In this document: piece by piece, positions 1 through 10,541 of the stretch | Position numbering within the stretch: position 1 is the first letter of the stretch | Layout: each line of letters opens with the position of its first letter | Source of the DNA: CBDIHP01 sp965279195 | Lineage (GTDB): Bacteria > Planctomycetota > Planctomycetia > Isosphaerales > Isosphaeraceae | DNA: 64,000 nt | Assembly: GCA_965279195.1 (NCBI GenBank) | Contig: CBDIHP010000039.1 | Span: 62,001 to 126,000 of the forward strand | Direction of reading: 5' to 3' | The notes under the pieces: generated by a model | Database searches by the model: none | Told to the model about the DNA's origin: nothing | What the model saw: only the letters and a program-made list of their open reading frames with translations | Position numbers and translations under genes: made by a program

Positions 1-1395
1 CTGTCGAACTCGGGCGACGGCGTCCTGCTCGACGGCACCGCCGACGTCCTGGTCGGGTCATCGAACCTGATCTCCGGCAACGGCCTCGCGGGCGTCCACG
101 TCCGGGGGGCGGACACGCGCCGGATCAAGATCCTCGGGAGCCGCATCGGGACGTCCGCGAACGGCCTGGCCGCGATCCCGAACCAGGACGGCGTCCTGAT
201 CGACGACGCGCGTGGGGTGCAGGTGGGCGGCGCGAGGGCGGGCGACGCCAACCTGATCTCGGGTAATCTCGACTCCGGCGTGCAGATCCTCGGCGCGAAG
301 TCGGGGGTCAATTTCGTTCTCGGGAACCGCATCGGCACCGACGCGACCGGCCGGGTTGCGCTCGGCAATGCCATCGGCATCCAGGTCGACGGCTCGCCCG
401 CCAACACGCTCGGCGGGCCGAACCTGAGCGGCGGCAACCTGATCTCAGGCAACGCGCAGGTGGGTGTGCAGATCCTCGGCGATGGGGCGACGGGCAACCT
501 CGTGATCGGCAACCGCATCGGCACCAATGCCGACGCCTCGGCGGCGCTCCGGCTGGCCTCGACCCCGAGCGTCGGCGTCCTGATCAACAATGCGTCTGGG
601 AATCTCGTCGGCGACCCCGCGAAGCCCGGATCCGGCAACGTGATCGTCGGCCACCAGGTCGGCGTCGTGGTCGCCGGCTTCGGCGCCAGGGGCAACGTGC
701 TGGCCGGCAACCGCATCGGCACCGATGCGACGGGCTCGAAGGCGTTGCCGAATACCGTCGGCGTCTACATCAACGGGGCGCCGTCGAACTCGATCGGCGG
801 CGGCGTCGCGTCCGCGTCCAACCTGATCTCGGGCAACAGTTCGACCGGCATCACGGTCTTCGGTGCCCTCTCGACCGGCAACGTCATCGCCGGCAACCGG
901 ATCGGCACCGACGCGGGCGGCGGCAAGGCCCTACCCAACGTCACCGGCATCTATCTCGAATCCGCGCCCGGCAATGTGATCGGCGGGAGCACGGCAGCCC
1001 TCGGCAACCTGATCTCGGGCAACACCTCCACGGCCGTGTATCTATTCCAGGCCCTGACGGTCGGCAACGTGATCCGCAACAACCGGATCGGCACCAACGC
1101 CTCGGGCGGGCCCGGGCCGGGCAACGGGCAGTACGGCGTGCTCCTGTTCAACGCCCCGACGAACACCGTGGACCGCTCGAAGCCCAGCGGCAACCGGTTC
1201 TTCGGCAACGGGATCGCCGACGTCCGCGAGTTCACCGGCCGGGTGAACACCTCGAACCGATCCGCCACGGCCGTGCCGCTGGTGACGGCGCCGGCGGGGA
1301 AGGTCAGGAAGGCCGTGCCGCAGCCGCCGAAGTTCAAGAAAGGGACACGCCCCGCGGTGGGGCGGGGCGTGTCGAAGCAAGCCGTAGGCAAGTAA
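1..1395 (+). CDS. Right-handed beta-helix repeat protein, 5' end outside window
   Basis: The frame is open from base 1, so the gene starts upstream; 464 codons are visible. The protein consists of about six repeats of roughly 62 residues, each opening with NLISGN or a close variant and carrying GNRIGTDATG near its middle, followed by a G-V-Y-I-N-G-A-P-like strand. Regular Gly/Asn turns with short hydrophobic strands are typical of right-handed parallel beta-helix (NosD/pectate-lyase-like) folds used in large secreted or surface proteins of planctomycetes. After the last repeat comes a basic, Lys/Arg/Pro-rich tail of about 40 residues with no recognised anchor. No catalytic residues can be assigned. 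The gene converges on the next one with a 13-bp gap. Surface location is inferred from the family; the signal peptide would lie outside the window. Confidence 0.85.
   Translation: MSNSGDGVLLDGTADVLVGSSNLISGNGLAGVHVRGADTRRIKILGSRIGTSANGLAAIPNQDGVLIDDARGVQVGGARAGDANLISGNLDSGVQILGAKSGVNFVLGNRIGTDATGRVALGNAIGIQVDGSPANTLGGPNLSGGNLISGNAQVGVQILGDGATGNLVIGNRIGTNADASAALRLASTPSVGVLINNASGNLVGDPAKPGSGNVIVGHQVGVVVAGFGARGNVLAGNRIGTDATGSKALPNTVGVYINGAPSNSIGGGVASASNLISGNSSTGITVFGALSTGNVIAGNRIGTDAGGGKALPNVTGIYLESAPGNVIGGSTAALGNLISGNTSTAVYLFQALTVGNVIRNNRIGTNASGGPGPGNGQYGVLLFNAPTNTVDRSKPSGNRFFGNGIADVREFTGRVNTSNRSATAVPLVTAPAGKVRKAVPQPPKFKKGTRPAVGRGVSKQAVGK
64..1257 (+). repeat. In-frame tandem repeat, about 186-bp period
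   Basis: The codon for the Asn that opens each NLISGN-type motif lies at 64, 250, 436, 637, 820, 1006 and 1192. The spacings are 186, 186, 201, 183, 186 and 186 bp, so the array is almost strictly periodic and always a multiple of three. It encodes the beta-helix coils of the protein that contains it. The most conserved DNA word is the NLISGN coding stretch. Confidence 0.85.
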
Positions 1396-1408
1396 TCGTC
1401 CGAGAACA

Positions 1409-2815
1409 TCACCCGCCGATCATGGTCGGGAGCTGGTTCGGGAGCTGCCGCGAGCGGCCGAAGCGGACGTTGAAGAGGACGACGGCTTCGAGGTCGAACG
1501 GCCGGGGCGACGTGATCGGGTTGACGATGCCGATCGTCAGCACCGAGGTCTTGTAGAACTCCATGTTCAGGCCGGCGGTCACGTTCACCACGTTCACGGA
1601 GCCGGCGGGGTCGTTGCCGAAGACGCCGCGGTGGTTCATCGGCGTGTTGATGTGGAACTCGACGGTCGGGGCGATCGCGGTGAGGAAGACGTCGGGCGTC
1701 GGGGCCTGGTAGAAATAAGTGCCGATGCCGATGTCGTTGTAGAGCATGGTGACGTCGGCCGGATTCATCGGGAATTCCATCGACGTGAACCCGTGGATCC
1801 AGAACCGGTTCATGTTGTAGATGTAGCCGACGAAAGGCTGCACGGTCGTGGTGTGGATGTTCTGGAGGTAGGTCGCGCCGGCGAACTGGTTCGGGCCGGT
1901 CGGGGCGGACACGACCATGCCGGCCGAGATCAGGCTGCCGGTCTCCTTGTTCTCGCGGAACAGGAACTTGGCGAAGAGGCTGAGATCCCCGAGCGCGGTG
2001 CTGGTGCCGCCGGGCTTGGCGAAGTTGCCCTGGATCGAGCTGTCGGACGTGAGCGTGTTGATCGGCAAGCGGAAGCCGACCGACATCCGGCCGTCGTCGA
2101 AGGTCTTCTCCGCGCCGAAGATGTGGCGGTAGATCCGGATGTTGCGGACCGGGGCCTCCTGGAAGCGGTTCACGGCCTCATTCACATACGTGAAGTAGTT
2201 GAACGAGTAGAACACGCGGTCCTGGGGCCTGGGCGACTGGTTCTCGGCGGCCTTGAAGCCGCGTACGGACGGGGCGAGCGACGACGCCAGGCGAGGATTG
2301 GGCGTCGGCGGCGGCTTGGTCGGCGGGAAGGGGTCGGGGATCTGCGGCGTCTGGCTCGCGGTGGCGCGGGCCGACGCGGAGGCTCGGCTGACGAGGAAGG
2401 GGCTCTGGTCGCCGAGCATCTGGGGGACGCTGGGGCGTCCGAGCCCGGAGAGGTCGGACGGCGCGCTGCCCAGGCTGGAATTCACCCCGGCGTTGTTGCC
2501 GAGCGCGAATGGGTTCGCCGGAGCGGGGGCCGTCGGGCCGGTCGAGAGCGCGCCGCCGGGCGGGCCGGGCAGGGGCGTCGTCGGGCCGGCGGGGGAGGGC
2601 AGGCCCGGGGCGGGGGTCGGAGCCGCCGCGGCTCCTGGCCGGGGCGTCACCTGGGCCGGGCCCGGGGTCGCCGGTCGCGGCGCAGGGGCCTGCGCGACCT
2701 CATAGGTGCCCTCGGGGACCGGATCCTGCGCGAGCAGGATCGACGGGGCAAGGAGCAGTCCCGGGATCGCGAGCCAGCTCGCGCGACATCCTGGTCGGAC
2801 TCGATTCTTGCCCAC
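1409..2815 (-). CDS. Secreted Pro-rich protein with probable outer-membrane beta-barrel domain
   Basis: Residues 1-30 form a signal peptide (basic n-region, then a Leu/Ala-rich core ending near LLAQ). Residues about 35-170 are a Pro/Ala/Gly-rich low-complexity segment. The remaining ~290 residues are rich in aromatic residues and alternating strands (FYSFNYFTYV, GFRLPINTL, FVGYIYNM, AVVLFNVRFG), as expected of an outer-membrane beta-barrel. I chose the GTG at 2815 because GGAGGG lies 7 bases upstream; the ATG at 2830 overlaps that ribosome-binding site and would add five residues. Related planctomycete proteins are annotated only as hypothetical or transporter-like, so no substrate is proposed. 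It converges with the beta-helix gene, and its stop codon is 13 bp from that gene's stop. Confidence 0.72.
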   Translation of the reverse strand: MGKNRVRPGCRASWLAIPGLLLAPSILLAQDPVPEGTYEVAQAPAPRPATPGPAQVTPRPGAAAAPTPAPGLPSPAGPTTPLPGPPGGALSTGPTAPAPANPFALGNNAGVNSSLGSAPSDLSGLGRPSVPQMLGDQSPFLVSRASASARATASQTPQIPDPFPPTKPPPTPNPRLASSLAPSVRGFKAAENQSPRPQDRVFYSFNYFTYVNEAVNRFQEAPVRNIRIYRHIFGAEKTFDDGRMSVGFRLPINTLTSDSSIQGNFAKPGGTSTALGDLSLFAKFLFRENKETGSLISAGMVVSAPTGPNQFAGATYLQNIHTTTVQPFVGYIYNMNRFWIHGFTSMEFPMNPADVTMLYNDIGIGTYFYQAPTPDVFLTAIAPTVEFHINTPMNHRGVFGNDPAGSVNVVNVTAGLNMEFYKTSVLTIGIVNPITSPRPFDLEAVVLFNVRFGRSRQLPNQLPTMIGG

Positions 2816-2960
2816 GGCGAAACCCTCCATGACCGTCCGGGATCGGACCGTTGAAACGCGGGGGGACCTCGGCGCGAACGCCGGCCGCGCGATCCGCTCG
2901 GGGTGCCCGGGGGCACCTCATTCTGCCCCTATGATCGGCAGGACCCGCAAGGCTTCCCGA

Positions 2961-2988
2961 GCAAAACCGCCGACCTTGACGGTTTTGC
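2961..2988. terminator. Hairpin downstream of hpnG
   Basis: GCAAAACCG (2961-2969) and CGGTTTTGC (2980-2988) form a perfect 9-bp stem with a 10-nt loop. It sits 20 bp past the hpnG stop and upstream of the outer-membrane protein gene. The A/T-rich base of the stem gives a short U-run on either strand, so it may end hpnG transcription, but no long U-tract follows. Confidence 0.35.
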
Positions 2989-3007
2989 CGGATGGTGGAG
3001 CGCCCGC

Positions 3008-3763
3008 TCAGGTCAGATGCGGGATCGTCTCGATCAGGAACCGCGCGAGGACGTCGGCCGCCTCGACCGCGTGCTCCCGGAGCATGAGCAGGTCCTTGAT
3101 CGCCGACGGCCGCTTCCAGAGCGACCCCAGCGTCGCCCCCAGGCGGAACCCGCCGGTCGGCCCGAGGATGCTCAGGACTTCCGGCGGCAGGTCATGGCCG
3201 GCATCGTCGCTGATGACCCGGATCGAGAGGAATTTCTGGCCACGATCGCCGCAGAACGCCGCGACGGCCGAGGTCTCCATGTCGACGGCCAGCGCCCCGA
3301 ACTTCGCCGACAGCTCGCGCTTCTCGGCCGACGTGCGCACGATCTCGTCGACCGTCAGCAGCGTGCCGACGGTCGGCCCCTCGGGTTCGGAGGATTTCAC
3401 ATCGATCTGGAACCGATTGCCTTCGATGTTCACGACCTGATCGGCCAGGAGCACCGAGTTCCGGGGCGTCTGCGTGGTCAACGCACCGGCGAATCCGGCC
3501 GAGACGACCCATCGCGGGCGGTGGCCGTCGATCAGGACCCGCGCGGCGGCCTCGGCCCGGGCGCGTCCCATGCCGGCGAGCACGAGCGTGACGACCTTGC
3601 CCGCGATCTCGCCCTCGATGACCGAGAAGGTCTTCCCGGAGTAGGTCCGCCTCGACCTCATGGCCGCCTTGAACGGGGCCACCTCGATCGGCAGGGCGGC
3701 GACGATCCCCACATCCGCCGGGGACGGCGGCGGCGCCACGTACGGCTTGCCGGGGCTGGGCAT
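3008..3763 (-). CDS. hpnG: Hopanoid-associated nucleoside phosphorylase/nucleosidase HpnG
   Basis: This 251-residue protein of the purine nucleoside phosphorylase/MTA nucleosidase family has an N-terminal VGIVAALPIE strand, a Gly-rich AGMGRARAEAAARVL nucleoside-site region and the signature AVDMETSAVAAF. In hopanoid producers HpnG removes adenine from adenosylhopane to give ribosylhopane, the precursor of bacteriohopanepolyols. The assignment rests on the position directly downstream of hpnH and the squalene-hopene cyclase on the same strand; by sequence alone it could be a generic MTA/SAH nucleosidase-like protein. The start MPSPGKPY at 3763 is preferred. An upstream in-frame ATG at 3811 would add 16 Arg/Pro-rich residues encoded by the palindromic element at 3776-3902. 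The hpnH-hpnG gap is 147 bp and is almost filled by that element. Confidence 0.8.
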   Translation of the reverse strand: MPSPGKPYVAPPPSPADVGIVAALPIEVAPFKAAMRSRRTYSGKTFSVIEGEIAGKVVTLVLAGMGRARAEAAARVLIDGHRPRWVVSAGFAGALTTQTPRNSVLLADQVVNIEGNRFQIDVKSSEPEGPTVGTLLTVDEIVRTSAEKRELSAKFGALAVDMETSAVAAFCGDRGQKFLSIRVISDDAGHDLPPEVLSILGPTGGFRLGATLGSLWKRPSAIKDLLMLREHAVEAADVLARFLIETIPHLT

Positions 3764-3775
3764 GGGAGCATCCCG

Positions 3776-3902
3776 TAGGGTGTGGTGGCCGCGTCTTCGC
3801 GGCCTCCGCACCGTCGAGCGGCCCGGGCATGGCCGAGAAGGCGGGGGTTGTCATAGGTTGCGGAGCCTCGCGTCCGGTTGGACAGCGAGGCACCACACCC
3901 TA
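3776..3902. repeat. Palindromic intergenic element, copy 1 (diverged)
   Basis: The element begins TAGGGTGTGGTG and ends with the exact inverse CACCACACCCTA. The left arm continues GGCCGCGTCTTCGCGG and CCTCCGCACC and matches copy 2 (22471-22588) closely. The right arm has diverged after the first 12 bases. It lies in the hpnH-hpnG spacer, 8 bp after the hpnH stop and 12 bp before the hpnG start. A miniature inverted-repeat element or REP-like sequence is the likeliest explanation. Confidence 0.75.
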
Positions 3903-3910
3903 CACGGGGC

Positions 3911-4918
3911 TCAGGCGAATTGCCACTTCACCATCTTGAGGGTGTCGCCGAGCTTGCTGTTGACGCCTAGGGCGGCGGCGGTCTCGTAGCCGGAGTGCAT
4001 CATGCAGTTCTCGCAGCGCGGGTCCTTGCCGTAGCCGTAGTTGTCCCAGTTGGTGTTGTTGATCAGGTCGTTGAACGAGTTGTGGTGGGCGTCGGTGATC
4101 AGGTAGCACGGGCCCTTCCAGCCCTTGATGTTGCGGGTCGGGCTGGCGTAGGCGGTGCAGGTCAGCTCGCGCTTGCCCTGGAGGAATTCCAGGTAGACGG
4201 GCGAGGTGTTGAACTTGTACTTGCGGAACATCGCCTCGGCCGCGCGGAACTTGGTGCGGATGTCGTCGCGGGTCATGAACATCTCCTTCGAAGCGACGGC
4301 CGAGTAGCCGTAGCCGGGGGAGATCATGAAGCCGTCGACGCCCAGCTCGGTCAGATAGGCGTACATCTGATCGAGTTCTTCCATGTTGGTCTCATGGAAG
4401 ACGGTGGTGTTGGTGCAGACGAGGAAGCCGGCCTCCTTGGCCGCCTTGATGCCGTCGATGGCGATGTCGAAGACGCCCTCGCGCTCGACCGCGAGGTCGT
4501 GCGACTCGCGCATGCCGTCGAGGTGGACGTTGAAGAAGAAGCGATTGGACGGCTTGAAGTCCTTGATCTTCTTGCGGATGAACATCCCGTTGGTGCAGAG
4601 GTAGACGACCTTCTTGCGCTCCAGGATCTTCGCCGTCAGCTCGGCGATGCCGGGGTAGATCATCGGCTCTCCGCCGCAGATCGACACAACGGGGGCGCCG
4701 CACTCGTCGACCGAGGCGAGGCACTCGTCGATGGAGAGTTTCTGCTTGATCGTCGACTCGTACTCGCGGATCCGACCGCAGCCCGTGCAGGTCAGGTTGC
4801 AGGCGTGCAGCGGCTCGAGCATCAGGACCATCGGGAACTTCTTGGCCCCGGTGACCTTCTTCTTGGCGACGTAGCCGGCGATCCGGGTCGTCATCTCGAG
4901 CGGGAAGCGCAGTGCCAT
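3911..4918 (-). CDS. hpnH: Radical SAM adenosylhopene transferase HpnH
   Basis: The 335-residue protein carries the radical SAM motif C40-N-L-T-C44-T-G-C47, a GGEPMIYP glycine motif, and C-terminal cysteines (CENCMMHSGYE). Length and these features fit HpnH closely. HpnH couples the 5'-deoxyadenosyl group of SAM to diploptene, making adenosylhopane, the first step of C35 hopanoid side-chain synthesis. It is cytosolic or membrane-associated and uses a [4Fe-4S] cluster. It lies between the squalene-hopene cyclase upstream and hpnG downstream, so the three genes encode consecutive pathway steps. The start is the ATG at 4918, with GGAGG about 10 bases upstream. A hairpin-containing 173-bp spacer separates it from the cyclase, so an independent promoter is possible. 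Confidence 0.93.
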   Translation of the reverse strand: MALRFPLEMTTRIAGYVAKKKVTGAKKFPMVLMLEPLHACNLTCTGCGRIREYESTIKQKLSIDECLASVDECGAPVVSICGGEPMIYPGIAELTAKILERKKVVYLCTNGMFIRKKIKDFKPSNRFFFNVHLDGMRESHDLAVEREGVFDIAIDGIKAAKEAGFLVCTNTTVFHETNMEELDQMYAYLTELGVDGFMISPGYGYSAVASKEMFMTRDDIRTKFRAAEAMFRKYKFNTSPVYLEFLQGKRELTCTAYASPTRNIKGWKGPCYLITDAHHNSFNDLINNTNWDNYGYGKDPRCENCMMHSGYETAAALGVNSKLGDTLKMVKWQFA

Positions 4919-5012
4919 CGGCGGTCATCCTCCATGGTGACGCCCCGGGGCCATCCGTGCCCCGGGCCGGGGAGCGAGCGAGCGGAGTAGATTGAGCGAT
5001 GGTTGATGAGTC

Positions 5013-5079
5013 ATGGGTGAACCTTGGCGAAGGGTCGAAGGATGATCCGGAATTCGATCATCCATGGAGCCTCACCCAT
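5013..5079. repeat. Imperfect hairpin between squalene-hopene cyclase and hpnH
   Basis: ATGGGTGA (5013-5020) pairs with TCACCCAT (5072-5079), and inside it GGATGAT (5040-5046) pairs with ATCATCC (5057-5063) around a CCGGAATTCG loop. It starts 13 bp past the cyclase stop, so it may attenuate or terminate the cyclase transcript ahead of hpnH. It shares short words (ATGGGTGA, GGATGAT, GTCATG) with the hairpin at 39088-39166, but the relationship is not established. Confidence 0.45.
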
Positions 5080-5091
5080 TCCCCATCTGTG

Positions 5092-7182
<2,091 letters not shown>

Positions 7183-7219
7183 ATCCTAGTGAGGGGTGGG
7201 CTTTACGATCAAGGTCAAA

Positions 7220-7238
7220 CTTTGTCGAGAAGACAAAG
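7220..7238. promoter_or_regulatory. Dyad in the shc/Hsp70 divergent upstream region
   Basis: CTTTGTC (7220-7226) and GACAAAG (7232-7238) form a 7-bp stem with a GAGAA loop, 38 bp upstream of the shc start. An AT-rich run including TTTTTT follows at about 7249. It could be an operator for shc or part of a leader hairpin. No promoter hexamers are claimed. Confidence 0.3.
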
Positions 7239-7448
7239 GTTAACTCCCTTTTTTGCAAATACGTGCCGTCGAGGTTCGCCCATTTTACCAGCGACCCGGC
7301 CGGAGGGCCGCTCGACGGTCGTCAATTGCCATTGTGAGCAAGCTCGCGCGACCCAGGCGAATCTCGGCCGCTTGGTCGTCTATCATAATGGTGGGTCCAA
7401 GCGGCCGATCCGGCGGAAGCTCGCGAGACGAGGCGAACGGGAACGACG

Positions 7449-10319
7449 ATGGCACGATCGCGCTACATTGTGGGGATCGACCTGGGGACCACCAACTGCG
7501 CCCTGGCGTATGTGGACACGAAGGGCCGCGAGCGGCCCTCGGCCGACCTGAAGCTGTTCGAGGTCCCCCAGCTCGTCGCCCCGGGCGAGACGGCGCCGCG
7601 TCCGATGCTTCCGTCATTCCTGTACCTCCCGGGCCCGCATGAATTGCCCCCCGGGGCCTCGCAGCTCCCCTGGCGGGAGTCCGCCGACCGGATCGTCGGC
7701 GAGTTCGCCCGGATCCAGGGGGCGCGGATCCCGGGGCACCTGGTTTCGAGCGCCAAGAGCTGGCTCTGCCACGCGGGCGTCGACCGCGAGGCCGAAATCC
7801 TCCCCTGGGGCACCCCGCCCGAGGCCCGCAAGGTCTCGCCGGTGGACGCCTCGGCCGAGTACCTCGCCCACCTCCGCGACGCCTGGAACGCGACATTCGC
7901 GAAGGACGACGAGTCGAACCGGCTGGAAAGACAGGAGATCGTCCTGACGGTCCCCGCGTCGTTCGACGAGGCGGCGCGCGAGCTGACGCTCATCGCTGCG
8001 AAGAAGGCGGGCTTCACGCATTTCGTCCTGCTGGAGGAGCCCCAGGCGGCATTCTACTGCTGGATCGTCCAGCACCAGGAGATCTGGCAGCGGGAGGTCC
8101 GCGCGGGCGAGCTGATCCTGGTCTGCGACATCGGCGGCGGCACGACCGACTTCAGCCTGATCAACGTCGTCGAGACCCCGACCGGCCCCGGATTCCGTCG
8201 CGTCGCGGTCGGCGACCACCTCATGCTCGGCGGCGACAACATCGACCTCGCCCTGGCGCACAAGGTCGAGTCCAAGCTCAAGGGGGCCCGGCTCGACAAC
8301 GACCAGTGGTCGGCGTTGCGGGCCTCGTGTCGGACTGCCAAGGAGAAACTGCTCTCGGAGACCCCGCCCGAGCGCTGGCCCGTCTCGATCGCGGGCCGAG
8401 GGTCGCGGATCATCGGCGGCAGCATCCAGTCGGAGCTGAGCCGCCAGGAGGTCGTCGAGGTCGTCGTCGACGGCTTCTTCCCGATCACCCCGAGGGGCGA
8501 GAACCCGGAGAAGGGGGGGAAGGTCGGCCTCCAGGAGTTCGGCCTGCCGTTCGTCGCCGACCCCGCCATCCCCAGGCACCTGTCGTCGTTCCTCCGGCGG
8601 CACAAGGCCGAGGTGATCGCCGAGGGGAGCTTCATGCCCGACGACCTCCCCGCGCGGCCGGATTCGATCCTCTTCAACGGCGGGGCCCTGACCCCGACGA
8701 TCGTCCGCGACCGGGTGATCGAGGTCATCCGCAACTGGTTCGCCGACCAGGAAGGGGGGCAGAACTACTCGCCCCGAGTCCTGACGAACTCGTCGCTCGA
8801 CCTCGCCGTGGCCTACGGCGCGGCGTATTACGGCGTGGTCCGGCGCGGCGGCGGCATCCGGATCGGCGGCGGCACGGCACGGTCGTTCTACGTCGGGTTC
8901 GAGGCCGAAGGCGCGACGGCCGGCAAGCCGTGGCTCTGCGTCGTGCCCCGCGACGCCCAGGAGGGCGACGAGTTCAATATCGAGGCCCACGACTTCGACC
9001 TCAAGATGGGCCAGCCGGTCGCCTTCCCGCTCGCGAGCAGTTCGGTCCGCGCGGGCGACCGCCCGGGCGATCTCGTCGCGCCCAATCCCGACTCGATCCG
9101 GGAACTGCCGCCGCTCGTCGGCGAGATGCGGGTCGGCCGGAAGGCGAAGGCGGATCGGGTGCCCGTCCGACTCGCCTCGCGGGTGACGGAGATCGGGACG
9201 GTCGAGCTGTGGTGCCAGTCCCGGACGGACGAACGTCGATGGGGACTCCAGGTCCAGCTCCGCGGGCCGTCGGGGACGCCCCAGCAGCGGCTGGCGATCA
9301 CCGGAAATGAGGCCGACGCGGTCGTGATCGAGCAGTCCGAGCTGGACGTGGCGATCGCGGCCGTGCGATCGGCCTTCCAGGTGCCGGCGTCGGCGGCGGG
9401 CGATGAGGGAGGGCCGGCGCGGCTGGTCAAGACACTCGAAGAGATGATCGACGCCCCGCGCGACCTCTGGCCGCCGTCGGCGATCCGGGCGCTCTCGGAT
9501 CCGTTGAAGGAGGTCATGGAGCACCGGCTCAAGGGGCCGAGGCACGAGTCGCGCTGGTACAACCTCGCGGGGTACTGCCTGCGCCCGGGGACGGGGTATC
9601 CGCTCGACGAGTCGCGGATCAAGGCCCTCTGGCCGGTCTTCCACGCGGGGGTCAAGCACACCAAGGACGTCCAGTGCTGGGCCGACTGGTGGGTCCTCTG
9701 GCGGCGGGTTGCGGCCGGCTTGAACAAGGCACACCACGACGAGATCTGGCGACGGTTGCTGCCGTTCCTGACCCCGACCAAGGGCGTGGGAATCGCCGGG
9801 GCGGCAAAGAAGGCGAATCGGCCGAAGCCGGAGCCGCACGAGATTGCCGAGATGTGGCGCTGCGCCGCCAGCCTCGAACGCCTCGGGGCCTCGGTCAAGG
9901 AGATCCTGGGCGACACGCTGATGTCGGAAGTCCGGGGCGCGATCCCCAATTACCTGCTCTGGAGCATCGGCCGCCTCGGGGCCCGGGTGCCGCTCTACGG
10001 GCCGGCGAACACGGTCGTCGCGAAGGCGAAGGCCGAATCGTGGCTCAAGGTCCTGCTCGAACGCCCGTTCGCCGAGGGTCGCGAGACGACCGACGGCACC
10101 TTCGCCCTCATCCAGCTCGCGAGGGTCTCGAACGACCGGACCCGCGACCTGGAGCCGGAACTCCGACAGGCCGTCGCCGAGCGTCTGAGAACGCTCGGGG
10201 TCGCCGAGGACCAGGTCGTTCCCGTGCTGGAGTACCGCGAAGCCTCCGCCGCGCAGCAAGGCGAAGCCCTCGGCGATTCCTTGCCTGTCGGCCTGCGGCT
10301 GCTCAGTGCGTCGGAATAG
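7449..10319 (+). CDS. Large Hsp70-family ATPase (YegD/HscC-like, extended C-terminus)
   Basis: This 956-residue protein has a complete Hsp70/actin-type nucleotide-binding domain: phosphate-1 loop GIDLGTTNCAL (D11), phosphate-2 loop C226-D-I-G-G-G-T-T-D, and adenosine motif FNGGALTP (N410), ending near residue 460. Canonical DnaK is about 640 residues. Here the ~500 residues after the ATPase domain do not resemble a standard substrate-binding domain plus lid; they look mostly helical in the second half. Large Hsp70 relatives of this kind occur in planctomycetes and proteobacteria without a known client. No DnaJ or GrpE gene lies nearby. It is transcribed divergently from shc. The start is ATG 7449, with only a weak purine-rich stretch upstream. 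Confidence 0.85.
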   Translation: MARSRYIVGIDLGTTNCALAYVDTKGRERPSADLKLFEVPQLVAPGETAPRPMLPSFLYLPGPHELPPGASQLPWRESADRIVGEFARIQGARIPGHLVSSAKSWLCHAGVDREAEILPWGTPPEARKVSPVDASAEYLAHLRDAWNATFAKDDESNRLERQEIVLTVPASFDEAARELTLIAAKKAGFTHFVLLEEPQAAFYCWIVQHQEIWQREVRAGELILVCDIGGGTTDFSLINVVETPTGPGFRRVAVGDHLMLGGDNIDLALAHKVESKLKGARLDNDQWSALRASCRTAKEKLLSETPPERWPVSIAGRGSRIIGGSIQSELSRQEVVEVVVDGFFPITPRGENPEKGGKVGLQEFGLPFVADPAIPRHLSSFLRRHKAEVIAEGSFMPDDLPARPDSILFNGGALTPTIVRDRVIEVIRNWFADQEGGQNYSPRVLTNSSLDLAVAYGAAYYGVVRRGGGIRIGGGTARSFYVGFEAEGATAGKPWLCVVPRDAQEGDEFNIEAHDFDLKMGQPVAFPLASSSVRAGDRPGDLVAPNPDSIRELPPLVGEMRVGRKAKADRVPVRLASRVTEIGTVELWCQSRTDERRWGLQVQLRGPSGTPQQRLAITGNEADAVVIEQSELDVAIAAVRSAFQVPASAAGDEGGPARLVKTLEEMIDAPRDLWPPSAIRALSDPLKEVMEHRLKGPRHESRWYNLAGYCLRPGTGYPLDESRIKALWPVFHAGVKHTKDVQCWADWWVLWRRVAAGLNKAHHDEIWRRLLPFLTPTKGVGIAGAAKKANRPKPEPHEIAEMWRCAASLERLGASVKEILGDTLMSEVRGAIPNYLLWSIGRLGARVPLYGPANTVVAKAKAESWLKVLLERPFAEGRETTDGTFALIQLARVSNDRTRDLEPELRQAVAERLRTLGVAEDQVVPVLEYREASAAQQGEALGDSLPVGLRLLSASE

Positions 10320-10413
10320 GACCTTTTCCGGCCGGATCAGTGATCGGACAAACTGGTCCGAACTGTCTACCAACGGGGTCGGCACTGGACCCGTAGATGA
10401 GTGCCTTCGAAAG

Positions 10414-10451
10414 AAAAAACGGCTCGGCGCGCCCTCTCACACGCCGAGCCG
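10414..10451 (-). terminator. Rho-independent terminator for leftward transcription
   Basis: CGGCTCGGCG (10420-10429) and CGCCGAGCCG (10442-10451) form a perfect 10-bp stem with a 12-nt loop. Read on the minus strand it is followed directly by TTTTTT (10414-10419), the classical intrinsic terminator form. It would stop transcripts coming leftward from the desaturase and the IS element before they run antisense into the Hsp70 gene. The IS element probably inserted between the desaturase and this terminator. Confidence 0.75.
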
Positions 10452-10541
10452 GGGATCAACCCGCGTCAGTGACATCGGGCTAACCTAACTCACTCAGCGA
10501 CATCCGAGGCCGGTTCGTCCCGGGTTGTTGAAAATTTTTTC

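Noticed and set aside
64..1257. CRISPR array suspected from regular repeats
   Set aside because: The repeats are 186 bp, in frame and protein-coding without spacers; no cas gene is present.
7614..10385. 923-codon minus-strand frame
   Set aside because: Antisense of the Hsp70-family gene, which has complete ATPase motifs.
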